Source of the DNA: Flavobacterium columnare NBRC 100251 = ATCC 23463
GTDB lineage: Bacteria; Bacteroidota; Bacteroidia; Flavobacteriales; Flavobacteriaceae
Assembly (NCBI RefSeq): GCF_002530675.1
Contig: NZ_PCMX01000013.1
Span: 1 to 64,000 of the forward strand
DNA length: 64,000 nt
Direction of reading: 5' to 3'
A program made the translations under genes and the position numbers. Below are positions 54,188 to 63,789 of this stretch, piece after piece (positions within the stretch are counted from its first letter, which is position 1; each line of letters opens with the position of its first letter). The notes under the pieces were generated by a model, which was not told the DNA's origin, searched no databases, and saw only the letters and a list, made by a program, of their open reading frames with translations.

Positions 54188-55375
54188 TTAAACTAGAGCT
54201 TCTTTTATTCGTTTAATTGCTTCTCTTAAGAGTTCTTCGCTAGTAGCGTAAGATAAACGAATACAGTTTGGGTTCCCAAAAGCATCTCCTGTTACGGTGG
54301 CTACGTTAGCTTCTGCTAATAAGTACATAGCAAAATCATTAGCGTCTTTTATTTCTTTTCCTCTTAGGATTTTTCCAAAGTATTCGGAAACATCTGGAAA
54401 GAAATAAAAAGCACCTTCTGGCATTGTAAGTTTAAATCCTGGAATTTCTGATAATAGTTGATATACAATTCCTCTTCTTTTTTCGAAAGAGTCTACCATA
54501 TATTTGATAGCTTCTGGATTAGCTTCTACGGCGGCTTTTGTTGCGCGCTGAGCAATGGTGTTAGCCCCACTAGTAACTTGCCCTTGCATTTTTGTACATG
54601 CTTTAGCAATAAATTCGGGTGCTCCAATGTACCCCATTCTCCATCCTGTCATGGCAAATGCTTTAGCCACTCCATTTACCGTAATAACATTGTTTTCCAT
54701 TCCTGGAATAGAACCTATGCTGTAATAATTGCCTGTATAGTTAATATGTTCGTAGATTTCATCTGAAACTACGTAAATATTAGGATGTTTTTTTAATATT
54801 TCTGCTAATGCTTCTAATTCTTCTTTACTGTAAATAGAACCTGAAGGATTACAAGGCGAGCTAAACCACATCATTTTCGTTTTAGGAGTGATGGCGGCTT
54901 CTAATTGAGCGGGAGTTATTTTAAAATTAGAGGCTACTGAAGTAGGTACTTCTATAGGTGTACCTCCAGAAAGTTTGATTATTTCAAAATAGGATACCCA
55001 GTAAGGAGCTGGCAAAACGACCTCATCTCCATGGTTTAACATTACTTGAGCAATATTGTATAATGATTGCTTAGCTCCTGTAGAAACTACAATTTGAGCA
55101 GGTGTATAGTGTAGATTATTGTCTCTTTTAAATTTAGCACATATAGCTTCTTTTAGATCTAAATAACCTTCTACTGGTGGATATGCAGAAAAATTATCAT
55201 CAATAGCTTGTTTTGCAGCTTCTTTTATAAAATCAGGTGTGTTAAAGTCGGGTTCGCCTAAACTTAAACTGATGATGTCTTTTCCTTGTGCTTTTAATTC
55301 TCTTGCTAAAGCAGCCATTGCTAAAGTTTGTGAAACAGCTAGGCTATTAATTCTTTCTGATAAAATGTTGTTCAT
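54188..55375 (-). CDS. PLP-dependent class I aminotransferase (aspartate aminotransferase type)
   Basis: 395 aa, usual length. SLGEPDFNTPDFI at the N-terminus, the SNP-like CNPSGSIYS, VSDEIYEH with the PLP-binding Asp and Tyr, and the PLP Lys in GVAKAFAMTGWRMGYIG identify the AspC/AspB I-gamma group. Arg in CIRLSYATS near the C-terminus binds the substrate carboxylate. It likely interconverts aspartate and oxaloacetate, with some freedom for other amino acids. A single gene. Confidence 0.92.
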   Translation of the reverse strand: MNNILSERINSLAVSQTLAMAALARELKAQGKDIISLSLGEPDFNTPDFIKEAAKQAIDDNFSAYPPVEGYLDLKEAICAKFKRDNNLHYTPAQIVVSTGAKQSLYNIAQVMLNHGDEVVLPAPYWVSYFEIIKLSGGTPIEVPTSVASNFKITPAQLEAAITPKTKMMWFSSPCNPSGSIYSKEELEALAEILKKHPNIYVVSDEIYEHINYTGNYYSIGSIPGMENNVITVNGVAKAFAMTGWRMGYIGAPEFIAKACTKMQGQVTSGANTIAQRATKAAVEANPEAIKYMVDSFEKRRGIVYQLLSEIPGFKLTMPEGAFYFFPDVSEYFGKILRGKEIKDANDFAMYLLAEANVATVTGDAFGNPNCIRLSYATSEELLREAIKRIKEALV

Positions 55376-55498
55376 TGTGTTGAAATATTATTTAGTTATC
55401 AATCCTTATTTTTTGACAGGTGAGAAGTTAATTAAATAGTTTATTATTCTTAATTATTTACCAATCACTTTGGACGGATAACTAAAGACTAAGATTTT

Positions 55499-56593
55499 TT
55501 ATGCTAATTGAGGTTTTTGTCCTAATTCTTTTAAATGTCTAAAATGAGAAATAATGGCCGCTCTAGTTGTTTTATACTCATAATATGGTAAATTACATTC
55601 TTTAGCTGTTTGTTTTACTATTTCTGCAATTTTATTATAGTGAATATGACTAATATGTGGGAATATATGGTGTTCAATCTGATGATTTAAACCGCCTGTA
55701 TACCAATTTATTAACCAGTTTTTAGGTGCAAAATTAACGGTTGTAAACAACTGATGAATAGCCCAAGTATTTTCCATTTCGCCTTCTACATTGGGTACAG
55801 GTGTTTCTGTATCTTCTATTACGTGAGCTAATTGAAAGATAACACTTAAGATTAATCCAGCGGTATAGTGCATAACCACAAAACCTAAAACTACTTTCCA
55901 CCAAGTAATCCCTAAAACTATAGGAATGACCAACCAAATAGAAAAATAAATAATTTTAGTAATGATTAGGGTTGTCCAACGAATAGCTGGGTTTATAAAT
56001 TCACCATAAGATAGTTTGCGTTTTAAATAACGTTTCATCTGAAGAAAATCGGTTGTTATAGCCCAATTAAAAGTTAACAAACCATAAAGAAAAATAGAGT
56101 AATAATGTTGAAATTTATGAAAACGATGCCATTTTGCCTGCTTGCTAAAACGCAAAATACGTCCTGCTTCTAAATCCTCATCATGGCCTGGAATATTAGT
56201 ATAGGTATGATGTAATACATTGTGCTGAACTTGCCAATTGTATACATTTCCTGCCAAGATATAAATACTTCCTCCCATTATTTTGTTTAACCATTGTTTA
56301 GAGGAATAGGAGCCGTGATTGCCATCGTGCATTACATTCATTCCTACCCCAGCCATTCCTATTCCGATAACTACATTTAGCAATAGGTAGACCCAAAAAG
56401 GCATTTCCATACCAATTAAAAAAAAGTAGGGAGTTAAGAAAATAGAAAACATAACAATTGTTTTTAAATAAAGTTTCCAGTTTCCTGTTTTTTGTATATT
56501 ATTTTCCTTAAAGTAGTTATTAACTCTTGTGTTTAAGGTTCTAAAGAACTTCATCGAATCGGTTCTAGAGAAAATAGGTTCTTTTGTCTGCAT
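55499..56593 (-). CDS. Fatty acid desaturase (acyl-CoA / acyl-lipid)
   Basis: 364 aa. Three His boxes for the di-iron centre are visible: MHDGNHGSYSS, QHNVLHHTY and NHQIEHHIFPHISH. Four or more transmembrane helices (about 45-95, 180-240) hold the enzyme in the inner membrane. The type resembles linoleoyl-CoA/Delta-desaturase-like proteins, but there is no N-terminal cytochrome b5 domain. It introduces a double bond into membrane fatty acids. A single gene, divergent from rsmG. Confidence 0.9.
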   Translation of the reverse strand: MQTKEPIFSRTDSMKFFRTLNTRVNNYFKENNIQKTGNWKLYLKTIVMFSIFLTPYFFLIGMEMPFWVYLLLNVVIGIGMAGVGMNVMHDGNHGSYSSKQWLNKIMGGSIYILAGNVYNWQVQHNVLHHTYTNIPGHDEDLEAGRILRFSKQAKWHRFHKFQHYYSIFLYGLLTFNWAITTDFLQMKRYLKRKLSYGEFINPAIRWTTLIITKIIYFSIWLVIPIVLGITWWKVVLGFVVMHYTAGLILSVIFQLAHVIEDTETPVPNVEGEMENTWAIHQLFTTVNFAPKNWLINWYTGGLNHQIEHHIFPHISHIHYNKIAEIVKQTAKECNLPYYEYKTTRAAIISHFRHLKELGQKPQLA

Positions 56594-56698
56594 AATTATA
56601 AAAATGTGTTCAAATTTAATTATTAATAAATTGAATTGATAACGAAAAGAGAGAATTTTTAAACCGTAAATTGTTTAATTTTGTCAAAAAAAATAAAA

Positions 56699-57319
56699 AT
56701 GGAGCAAATCCTCACATATTTCCCTGACTTATCTGAAACACAAATTAGTCAATTCCGAGCATTAGAGGCATTATACAAAGATTGGAATTCTAAAATCAAT
56801 GTGATTTCTAGAAAAGATATTGATGAACTGTATGAAAAACATATTTTGCATTCTATGGCAATTGCTAAAATTCAAGAATTTAAAGCAGGGAGTAAGATTC
56901 TGGATGTTGGAACAGGTGGTGGATTTCCAGGAATCCCTTTGGCTATTTTGTTCCCTGAAACTCAATTTTATTTAATTGATGTAATTGCTAAAAAAATAAA
57001 AGTGGTGAATGCGGTTGCAGAAGGTATTGGACTAAAAAATGTAAAGGCCGAACAAAAAAGAGCACATACAGTTAACGATAAATTTGATTTTATTGTAAGT
57101 CGTGCGGTAACTAATATGCCTGATTTTGTAGAATGGGTGAAAGGGAAAACTAAGAAAAACAACAATCATCCCGAAAGGGCTAATGGAATTTTATACTTAA
57201 AAGGAGGTGATTTGAGTGAAGAGTTACAAGATTTTCCAGAGTCAATCCAATATAACATAGTAGATTTCTTTTCGGAAGATTTTTTTGAAACCAAAAAGGT
57301 GGTGTATTTGCCGATATAA
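56699..57319 (+). CDS. rsmG: 16S rRNA (guanine-527-N7)-methyltransferase
   Basis: 206 aa from the ATG at 56699; the TTG at 56681 is unlikely. SAM-binding ILDVGTGGGFPGIPLAILFP, ISRKDIDELYEKHILHSMAI before it, and IVSRAVTNMPDF (motif IV-like) are typical of RsmG (GidB). It methylates G527 of 16S rRNA in the decoding site. In other bacteria it is paired with mnmG; here it is alone and is followed by a long decayed region. Confidence 0.94.
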   Translation: MEQILTYFPDLSETQISQFRALEALYKDWNSKINVISRKDIDELYEKHILHSMAIAKIQEFKAGSKILDVGTGGGFPGIPLAILFPETQFYLIDVIAKKIKVVNAVAEGIGLKNVKAEQKRAHTVNDKFDFIVSRAVTNMPDFVEWVKGKTKKNNNHPERANGILYLKGGDLSEELQDFPESIQYNIVDFFSEDFFETKKVVYLPI

Positions 57320-57340
57320 AATTTTAATATAGATAGGAAA

Positions 57341-58500
57341 TGATTAGAAGCCTCTTTTTTGTAATTTATTTAGGTCTGTTCGGGTTGTTTCTTTCTTGTT
57401 CTGAACAAGAAATTGAAAGGAAAAAACTGAAATAGAGCAACATGAATCAATTATCTTATTCTTCTAGAAAAATTGGAACTACATCTTTTAGAGAGGTTAA
57501 ATCGTCTAGTAAAACGAAAATAAAATTATTTCCTGTCTCAGAATAATGACTTAGATCCTTTAGTGACGTATGATGTATAAGCATACAGAGTAAGTTATGC
57601 TGCTAAAAATTGTGATGAAGGGAGAATTACTGCTTCAGGAACGTTGTTGATTCCTCAAAGAACAAGTTCTTCAGATGTTTTTTCTGTTTTAAGTTACCAA
57701 CATAAAACTATGTTTGGTGAAAATGATGTGTATAACAGCTCTCTAGGACATAACCCTTTTTAATTGCTTCTATGCTATGGGCTATAGAACTATTTTTCCT
57801 GATTATATCGGATATAATGATTCTGGAGATATACAACATCCCTTTTTTATGATATAATTTCAGATATAAAAGTAGAGATATGATGACTTCCTGTCTTGAA
57901 ATTGTTAATAAGGGTAAATCATGACAAGAACTTGTCTTTATATGCTTTTTTTGAAAGAGCTAATGTGACCATTTCTTTTTTTTTAAGTATAGAAGGAAAT
58001 CCTATTAGTGGGATGAATATTAGAAATACAGCAGCATGTTCAGGGGCTTATGATTTATTCAATCAAATGATGTATTCATTAGCCAATTCAAATTAAACGA
58101 TTCATTCGACGATTACTTCTTATTATGTTTATGGGTTTGATAAAAACATTTCTAAAATAGGGGCATTCAATACAGATGTGGTTACAGCATGGTTTAATTA
58201 CGGAAAGGTATACTGAGCGTAGTGTTTTACAGCTTTTTTCTTAAAAACTATTGCTTCAAGAGCCAATAAAGATTTTATAAACTTTATTAAAGTTAATACT
58301 TTGACTAATTTAAAAGGCTGCCTAAAATCTAAAATAAAATTAATTCATGGTATAGATGATATAATAAGCATACAACATTCATGTCTATTAAAAAAATTGT
58401 TTAATACTTTTAATTTTACAACAGCTAATAATGTAGAGACAGATTGAATAGAAGGGGGTAATGATGAAGAAAATGCAATGATTAAAAAAAAATATTATGG
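57341..58500 (+). pseudogene. Decayed secreted alpha/beta-hydrolase lipoprotein gene
   Basis: It begins with a clean lipoprotein signal (MIRSLFFVIYLGLFGLFLSC) and then stops. Further fragments in varying frames are SYAAKNCDEGRITASGTLLI, VFSVLSYQHKTMFGENDVY, GYRTIFPDYIGYNDSGD, AACSGAYDLFNQMMYSL and KIKLIHGIDD. The order (ASGTLLIP, SYQHGT-like, PDYxGYGxS) is that of secreted alpha/beta hydrolases. The catalytic Ser region is lost or mutated. Many frame breaks point to old decay. Confidence 0.55.
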
Positions 58501-58639
58501 TTAAACAAGAATAAGTGGTTACTCCTTGATAATTTAGTAAAAAGCTATTATTTAACTTCCCGATTGACTATAAATATTATAGTCAAAAGCGCAGATAAGA
58601 TATATTTAAGAATTAAAAACAAGCGATTAATTCTATTCA

Positions 58640-59330
58640 AAAATTGCTTGTTTTCTAAAAGGATTTATTCAACACATCATTAGCTGATAGTTTATTTCGA
58701 GGCTAAAGCGGTGTTTTTTTATAAAATCATCGTTCTAGGGAGAAAGAGATTGTTCAAAATATGGCTTCTAATTGTGCTAATTGTGCTAATTGTGTTGAAG
58801 ATAAAACCAGTTTATGTATTCAAGAGGGAATGCAAATGAGATAAATCTATACAACATGAAAATCTAATAAAAAAATGAATTTATGAGGTATACCAATGCA
58901 AGTGATAAAAATCTTGGTTTCTTGATTCATCCTAGTTTTATTCTCGATGCTGATAGTTTGATACCTTACGGTTTTTTAGATATTAAAGTTGGGGACAGAA
59001 CACAGGAATTACCTATTAAAAAGAAAATGGAGGCTCACAACATTTTATCCATAGAAGAAAAAGAAGACTACAATGAATAGGTTCTTTTGTAGGGACAAAG
59101 AAAACACCAGAAAAAAGCAAATAAAACCAGATTATACTCTATGAAATTAGTATAAATAAGAATGACTTCAAATCTAAAATAGTACTCGATTTTTTAAGGA
59201 TTAATAAAAGTCTTTTAGTTTTAAATCGTTGCATTTGTATTTTAGATGGAAAAATTTCTAGTTCTTATGGGGTTAAGCTAACATATTTGAGAATATTATC
59301 AAGAATAGATTGCATTGTGTTAAAAACAAG
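58640..59330 (+). pseudogene. Remnant of an IS4-type transposase
   Basis: The clearest part is 58883-59080: KNLGFLIHPSFILDADSLIPYGFLDIKV, quoted here as NLGFLIHPSFILDADSL and IPYGFLDIKV, then SIEEKEDYNE. It aligns by eye with the middle of IS4-family DDE transposases (..LGFLIHPS..D..PxGxxDxxxW, IEEKESYKW). Before it come MASNCANCANCVEDKTSLCI and after it ILYE-like fragments, all out of frame. No inverted ends were found. Confidence 0.5.
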
Positions 59331-59344
59331 TTTATTCTTTCAAT

Positions 59345-59379
59345 AAAAAAACCGATGCTTGTTATAACATCGGTTTTTT
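59345..59379 (-). terminator. Bidirectional hairpin ACCGATG / CATCGGT with A and T tails
   Basis: A 7-bp stem with a 10-base loop, flanked by six A on one side and six T on the other. It ends the U32 gene, whose stop is at 59383. Confidence 0.75.
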
Positions 59380-59382
59380 ATA

Positions 59383-61254
59383 TCAATGAAAATGATCTTC
59401 TTCAATTTCAAATTCGGCATCTTTTTCCCAAATTTCCATTTCGCAAGGCTTACAGTTGAATTTTAACTTGTATTCTAATTCGCCTTGTTTTAAGACTAAA
59501 GGTTCTTTAAGTTTTTGATCCATGTTTTCACGATGGTATTTAGGACAACGTTCTAATTCGTATTTAATGCAATATTTCGTTGTCATTACGCGTGATTTTC
59601 CTGGATCCCATTGCAATTCAAAAGCTTTTTCTATTTCAGTAACGCCATGACGTTCGTAAAATTTACGAGCGGTTTTGTTTGCTACATTATACGTAAAATC
59701 TAATTTGGTTTCAGGATAAGGGTGTGATGTTTTTTCTAATTGAAACTCCTTGCGATCGTAATTTTCTAAACGAATTGTAGATAATTGTTCATACACATTT
59801 CTACGCATCTCATTGATTTTAGAAATTGGTAGAAACCAGTTTTCTGAAAAATCAATCGTTATTTCATTTGCTGTATAAGGAGTAAATCCTGTTTTGGCTA
59901 AATTTATTTTAAAGCTTTCTTCTATTGATTCCCCATTTTTAGTTTTTTCTTTAGGGTGTACTAATTGAACAGTACTTATATTACCGTCTTCATCGGTAGC
60001 AACCAACTCGAAACCATTTTCATTTTCTTTTAGTAATAATGAAGTACTTATTTTTCTGATCGCGCTGTCTTCTCTTTCTACCAATTTAATAAAAGCAGCA
60101 TCATTGTTACGATAAATTTCGGTTCCAGCTGTTATCTCTTTAAGTACATTAGGATAAATGATGCCATTTTCGGCTTTGTTTACATAAATACCTTCCGCTA
60201 TTTTGTCTTCATTAATATAGCAAAGACCATCTCCGTTATTTAATAATTCTCCATTTTCAATAACATACGAATTGCCAACCGTTTTGATGAGTTTGCCAAT
60301 GTACTGTCCTTTGGATTTTGGACTATCCCAAGAACCAATGGACTGGTGTCTTTCGTTTACAAAATAATCTGTATAACCACGATTAAAGGTACGCGTTAAT
60401 TCTGAGTCAAAGGTGTAGGTACAACTTCCAGAAGAGGCTTTGGTGTATTTGTTGTTGTTGTCTGCTAAGAAAGCGTCTAATTTTTTACGTAAAAAAGAGA
60501 CGTTGTTTTTTACATATACAACATCTTTTAGACGACCTTCAATTTTAAAGGAGCAAATTCCCGCTTCTATTAGATTAGGTATTTGATTTGTTACATCAAA
60601 ATCTTTAATAGATAATAGATGGCTATTACGAATTAAGGTTTCACCGTTTCCATCAATTAAGTTATAAGGTAAGCGGCAGTTTTGTGCGCAGGATCCTCTG
60701 TTGGCAGAGCGTTCTCCGTTAGCGACACTCATGTAGCAATTTCCACTGAATGAAACACATAAAGCACCTGTTACAAAAAATTCTAATTCAACATCAGTAG
60801 CTTCACTAATTTCTTTAATTTGATGTAAATTTAATTCGCGTGCTAAAACCACACGCTGAATACCTGCATCAGCTAAAAATTTAATTTTTTTAGGATCCCT
60901 GTTGTTGGCTTGTGTACTTGCATGAAGTGGGATAGGAGGGAGATCGAGTTCTAATAGTCCCATATCTTGAATGATAAGCGCATCAACACCTATTTCATAC
61001 AATTTCCAAATTAATTGACGACAAGTTTCTAATTCACCATCATAAATAATGGTATTGATTACTACAAAAACTTGAACATTATAAAGGTGTGCGTACTGAA
61101 CTAAAGCAGCTACATCTTCAATAGAGTTGTTTGCGTTAGAACGTGCTCCAAACTGAGGAGCACCTACATACACAGCATCTGCGCCAGCATTTATGGCGGC
61201 AATACCTGTAGTTAAATCTTTTGCAGGAGCTAAAATTTCAATCTTCTTTTTCAT
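59383..61254 (-). CDS. U32-family protein, RlhA/YdcP-like
   Basis: 623 aa from the ATG at 61254 (MKKKIEILAPAKDLTT); an ATG at 61266 would add four residues. The N-terminal TIM-barrel-like domain shows LAPAKDLTTGIAAINAGADAVY and FVTGALCVSFSGNCYMS. A Cys cluster (RGSCAQNCRLPY and FKIEGRLKD nearby) fits the U32 signature. C-terminal Cys motifs CIKYELERC and CKPCEMEIW are added. Long U32 proteins such as RlhA hydroxylate C2501 of 23S rRNA. The older name 'peptidase' may be misleading. Leftward, single gene. Confidence 0.85.
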   Translation of the reverse strand: MKKKIEILAPAKDLTTGIAAINAGADAVYVGAPQFGARSNANNSIEDVAALVQYAHLYNVQVFVVINTIIYDGELETCRQLIWKLYEIGVDALIIQDMGLLELDLPPIPLHASTQANNRDPKKIKFLADAGIQRVVLARELNLHQIKEISEATDVELEFFVTGALCVSFSGNCYMSVANGERSANRGSCAQNCRLPYNLIDGNGETLIRNSHLLSIKDFDVTNQIPNLIEAGICSFKIEGRLKDVVYVKNNVSFLRKKLDAFLADNNNKYTKASSGSCTYTFDSELTRTFNRGYTDYFVNERHQSIGSWDSPKSKGQYIGKLIKTVGNSYVIENGELLNNGDGLCYINEDKIAEGIYVNKAENGIIYPNVLKEITAGTEIYRNNDAAFIKLVEREDSAIRKISTSLLLKENENGFELVATDEDGNISTVQLVHPKEKTKNGESIEESFKINLAKTGFTPYTANEITIDFSENWFLPISKINEMRRNVYEQLSTIRLENYDRKEFQLEKTSHPYPETKLDFTYNVANKTARKFYERHGVTEIEKAFELQWDPGKSRVMTTKYCIKYELERCPKYHRENMDQKLKEPLVLKQGELEYKLKFNCKPCEMEIWEKDAEFEIEEDHFH

Positions 61255-61360
61255 TGTTAAAAACATATCTTTCGGAAATTACCGAAAAAGGTGTGCAAAG
61301 TTCTGAAAAAAAAGTAACATTTAAATATAGATTCTGTTTTTTAGACTTTAAAAAGTAGAA

Positions 61361-61678
61361 TTATTGATTTGTAGTAATTAAAATAAATTTTTTTGCTAGG
61401 AATTTTCCTTTGTGTAATGTTCCTGAAACTCTGGCTTTTCTTATTGTATTACAAAATCCATTGTATGAATGTGCGTCTCCATGATCATCTATGTTGGTAC
61501 CAATAACGGGATATACTTTGTTTTGATAACGAATAGATAAAGTACAATCGTTGTCTTTAGTTCCTAATTGACATAGTCCGCAAGAAGCTTCTACTTTTTG
61601 GTCTTTTAATTCTTTTTTCTTCTCTTGTGCAGATAAGTTAAACGTAAAGAATATAGCAAGTAATAATGTTTTTTTCAT
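61361..61678 (-). CDS. Small secreted Cys-containing protein (DUF6370 family)
   Basis: 105 aa from the ATG at 61678, giving a clear signal peptide (MKKTLLLAIFFTFNLSAQ). The longer frame to 61759 has no such signal and overlaps the small lipoprotein. The mature part has ASCGLCQLGTKDNDCTLSIR and GTNIDDHGDAHSYNGFCNTI; the Cys/His content suggests metal or disulfide chemistry, possibly of the DUF6370 family (recall). It overlaps the lipoprotein gene by 41 bases in another frame. Confidence 0.65.
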   Translation of the reverse strand: MKKTLLLAIFFTFNLSAQEKKKELKDQKVEASCGLCQLGTKDNDCTLSIRYQNKVYPVIGTNIDDHGDAHSYNGFCNTIRKARVSGTLHKGKFLAKKFILITTNQ

Positions 61679-61793
61679 TCCATTTGTTTTTGATGGTATT
61701 AATTTCACAGCGTTTGGGACCGCATTTGAGTCTTTTAGGACCACAAGAAGAGGTAGCAATTGCTAGGAACAAAAAAAAGATAAAGGGTTTCAT
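61638..61793 (-). CDS. 51-residue lipoprotein overlapping the DUF6370-like gene
   Basis: ATG at 61793, stop TAA at 61640-61638. The translation starts MKPFIFFLFLAIATSSCGPK, a hydrophobic signal with a lipobox (ATSSC), followed by RLKCGPKRCEINTIKNKW. The repeated CGPKR element and the intact lipobox argue for a real gene despite its size. It overlaps the next gene by 41 bases, which suggests translational coupling. Confidence 0.6.
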   Translation of the reverse strand: MKPFIFFLFLAIATSSCGPKRLKCGPKRCEINTIKNKWNEKNIITCYILYV

Positions 61794-61848
61794 TAGAGAT
61801 ATGATTAGGTCTGCTGTGAATCAAATATACAAAAATATTTTTATAAAA

Positions 61849-61872
61849 AAGTCACCTTAAAGAAGGTGACTT
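61849..61872 (-). terminator. Hairpin AAGTCACCTT / AAGGTGACTT
   Basis: A perfect 10-bp stem with a 4-base loop. On the minus strand it runs into TTTTTTATAAAAA. It ends the GNAT gene, or both GNAT and MFS. Confidence 0.7.
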
Positions 61873-61915
61873 AAAAAGTTTTAGGGTCTAATGTTACTTT
61901 TTTTAAATATAAATT

Positions 61916-62389
61916 TTATCTATAGCTATTTAAAAATAGTTTAAAAGTAAGGTAGTTAGCTAAGAAGTTACTTTCTAAAAACCCTTTTTTCTTGTATAAT
62001 TTTATGGCAGAAAAATTATCTTTAGTTGTATATAATGATAATTCATTTGCTTTGGTTGATGATGCAAATTGTATCGTGTGATCTAATAATGCTTCACCTA
62101 TTTTTTTTCTTCTCATGCTTTCGTCAACATATAGATAAGCAATGTGCCAATCGTATGCTAATTTTGAAATAATGCTTCTTTTAGTTAGTAATAAAATAAA
62201 ACCAACAATTTGTGTATCAATTTTGTATATATAAATTTTACATTGATTTCGTTCTAATTTATATTGAAGTAAAGGGAGAGGTCCATTACCTCCTCCTAAA
62301 AACTCATCTAAGACAAGACCTGATTTTAAAATAATACTTTCAACTTTGTCAAATTCTTGAATTCCTACTTCATGGATTGCCCCAAGCAT
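61916..62389 (-). CDS. GNAT-family N-acetyltransferase
   Basis: 157 aa. The acetyl-CoA-binding motif A is visible as LYVDESMRRKKIGEALLDHTI (R-x-x-G-x-A type, quoted length at the limit), followed by LSLYTTKDNFSAIKLYKKKGF. The N-terminal segment (VESIILKSGLVLDEFLGG) is less conserved. The substrate is unknown. It starts 26 bases after the MFS stop and is probably cotranscribed. Confidence 0.8.
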   Translation of the reverse strand: MLGAIHEVGIQEFDKVESIILKSGLVLDEFLGGGNGPLPLLQYKLERNQCKIYIYKIDTQIVGFILLLTKRSIISKLAYDWHIAYLYVDESMRRKKIGEALLDHTIQFASSTKANELSLYTTKDNFSAIKLYKKKGFLESNFLANYLTFKLFLNSYR

Positions 62390-62415
62390 AAATAGTTTAT
62401 TTAAAACTTTGAATA

Positions 62416-63651
62416 TTACTTAAAGAATGAATTTACAATAGCAGCTTTTTTGTCTTTTCTTTCTTTTACCACTAAGTTAATCAAAATATACGAAAGTAAA
62501 GCTCCAATTATTCCTAATGAAATATTGAAAATAAAATTAGTGTTATATCCTAATTTATGAATTATAAACAAACTTAATTTGGCACTTAAGAATTGAGCTA
62601 TTCCATAACACATTTGAAAGTAGGATAAAAATTTAGCCTCCATTTTCTTATAAGAACGTTCAAGCACAAAATCAGCTGCAAATGGGAAAGTAAGCATAAC
62701 GCCAAAACTAATGAAAAATAATGCAAGGAAAACGCCTATAGTTTGTTGTAAAATAACTAAAACTAAATAACCAAAAACCATTAAAAGTAAACCATAGAGA
62801 ATTGCATTTAATGTTTTTATCCCCTTGTTTTTGATATAGGATACAACTGCTACTTCTAGTAAAAACAAAATCAATCCATAAAATACCAACGTATAGGTGT
62901 TAAAAGTAGTGGCTAGTTTTAATACATCAGTGTAATATAGTGGCAAAATAGAAAATATTTGAAAGAATATAATTCCTGTAATAACGGTTATTAAACAATG
63001 TAGTAGCAGTAACCTGTCTTTTAGAAATACGAATTTTTCTTCACTAAGATTGGAGAAAGTCAATTTGTGTAATAACTTCTTTTCTTTTACAAAACTCACA
63101 AAAAACAATACGGCAATAATAGAGGATACGCCATCAATATAAAATAATAAACAATAACCAACCGTGGCAATAGAGATACCCGCAATGATAGGAGATATTA
63201 TAAAACCAAAATTAGAGGCTGTTCTCATTAAAGAAAACGCTTTAATTCGATCTTCTTTTTTAACAAAATCTTTTAGAGTAGCCATCATAGAAGGCCTAAA
63301 CATATCCGCGACAACATTTAAGAGAAAGACGGTAAAACATAAAGAATAAAAATTCTTAACGAATTGTAAACTAAATAAAATTACACCATTTAAAAACATG
63401 CTGTAAATCATTAGTTTATAACTACTGATGTTTTTAGAAATTTTTCCTACAAGAAAAGTGCCAACAATAGAACCAGCACCAAAACACATCATAATGGTTC
63501 CTATTTCTGTGTAGCTAAATTTTAAATCTTCATATAGATATTTGGACATAAATGGAACAACCATTGCGCCCATTCTGTTAATTAATATCATGAAGAAAAA
63601 AAACCAAACTTCTCTTGGTAAAGTTTTGAAGTCCTTTAAAATTGAATTCAT
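62416..63651 (-). CDS. Major facilitator superfamily transporter
   Basis: 411 aa from the ATG at 63651; the frame extends to a TTG at 63657, which is less likely. About twelve transmembrane helices. The loop after helix 2 reads GKISKNISSYKLMIYS (a weak form of the MFS GxLaDrxGrr motif). DMFRPSMMATLKDFVKKEDR in the middle of the N-terminal half is typical of DHA1-like drug or sugar exporters. The substrate is unknown. Paired with the GNAT gene. Confidence 0.85.
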   Translation of the reverse strand: MNSILKDFKTLPREVWFFFFMILINRMGAMVVPFMSKYLYEDLKFSYTEIGTIMMCFGAGSIVGTFLVGKISKNISSYKLMIYSMFLNGVILFSLQFVKNFYSLCFTVFLLNVVADMFRPSMMATLKDFVKKEDRIKAFSLMRTASNFGFIISPIIAGISIATVGYCLLFYIDGVSSIIAVLFFVSFVKEKKLLHKLTFSNLSEEKFVFLKDRLLLLHCLITVITGIIFFQIFSILPLYYTDVLKLATTFNTYTLVFYGLILFLLEVAVVSYIKNKGIKTLNAILYGLLLMVFGYLVLVILQQTIGVFLALFFISFGVMLTFPFAADFVLERSYKKMEAKFLSYFQMCYGIAQFLSAKLSLFIIHKLGYNTNFIFNISLGIIGALLSYILINLVVKERKDKKAAIVNSFFK

Positions 63652-63789
63652 ATACAAGTTAAGTTTAAATGTTATGCAAATTTAAAAAGGAAATGATGTA
63701 AAATCCTATAAAAAGCATAGAAATATTTCTACTATTATTTTTGCTTTTGTATCTAATTTTTCTTAAAATTGAGGTTGAAATTAAAGAGT

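Noticed and set aside
59149-59340. Possible extra gene after the transposase remnant
   Set aside because: Only short fragments with stops on the plus strand; best seen as the tail of the same decayed element.
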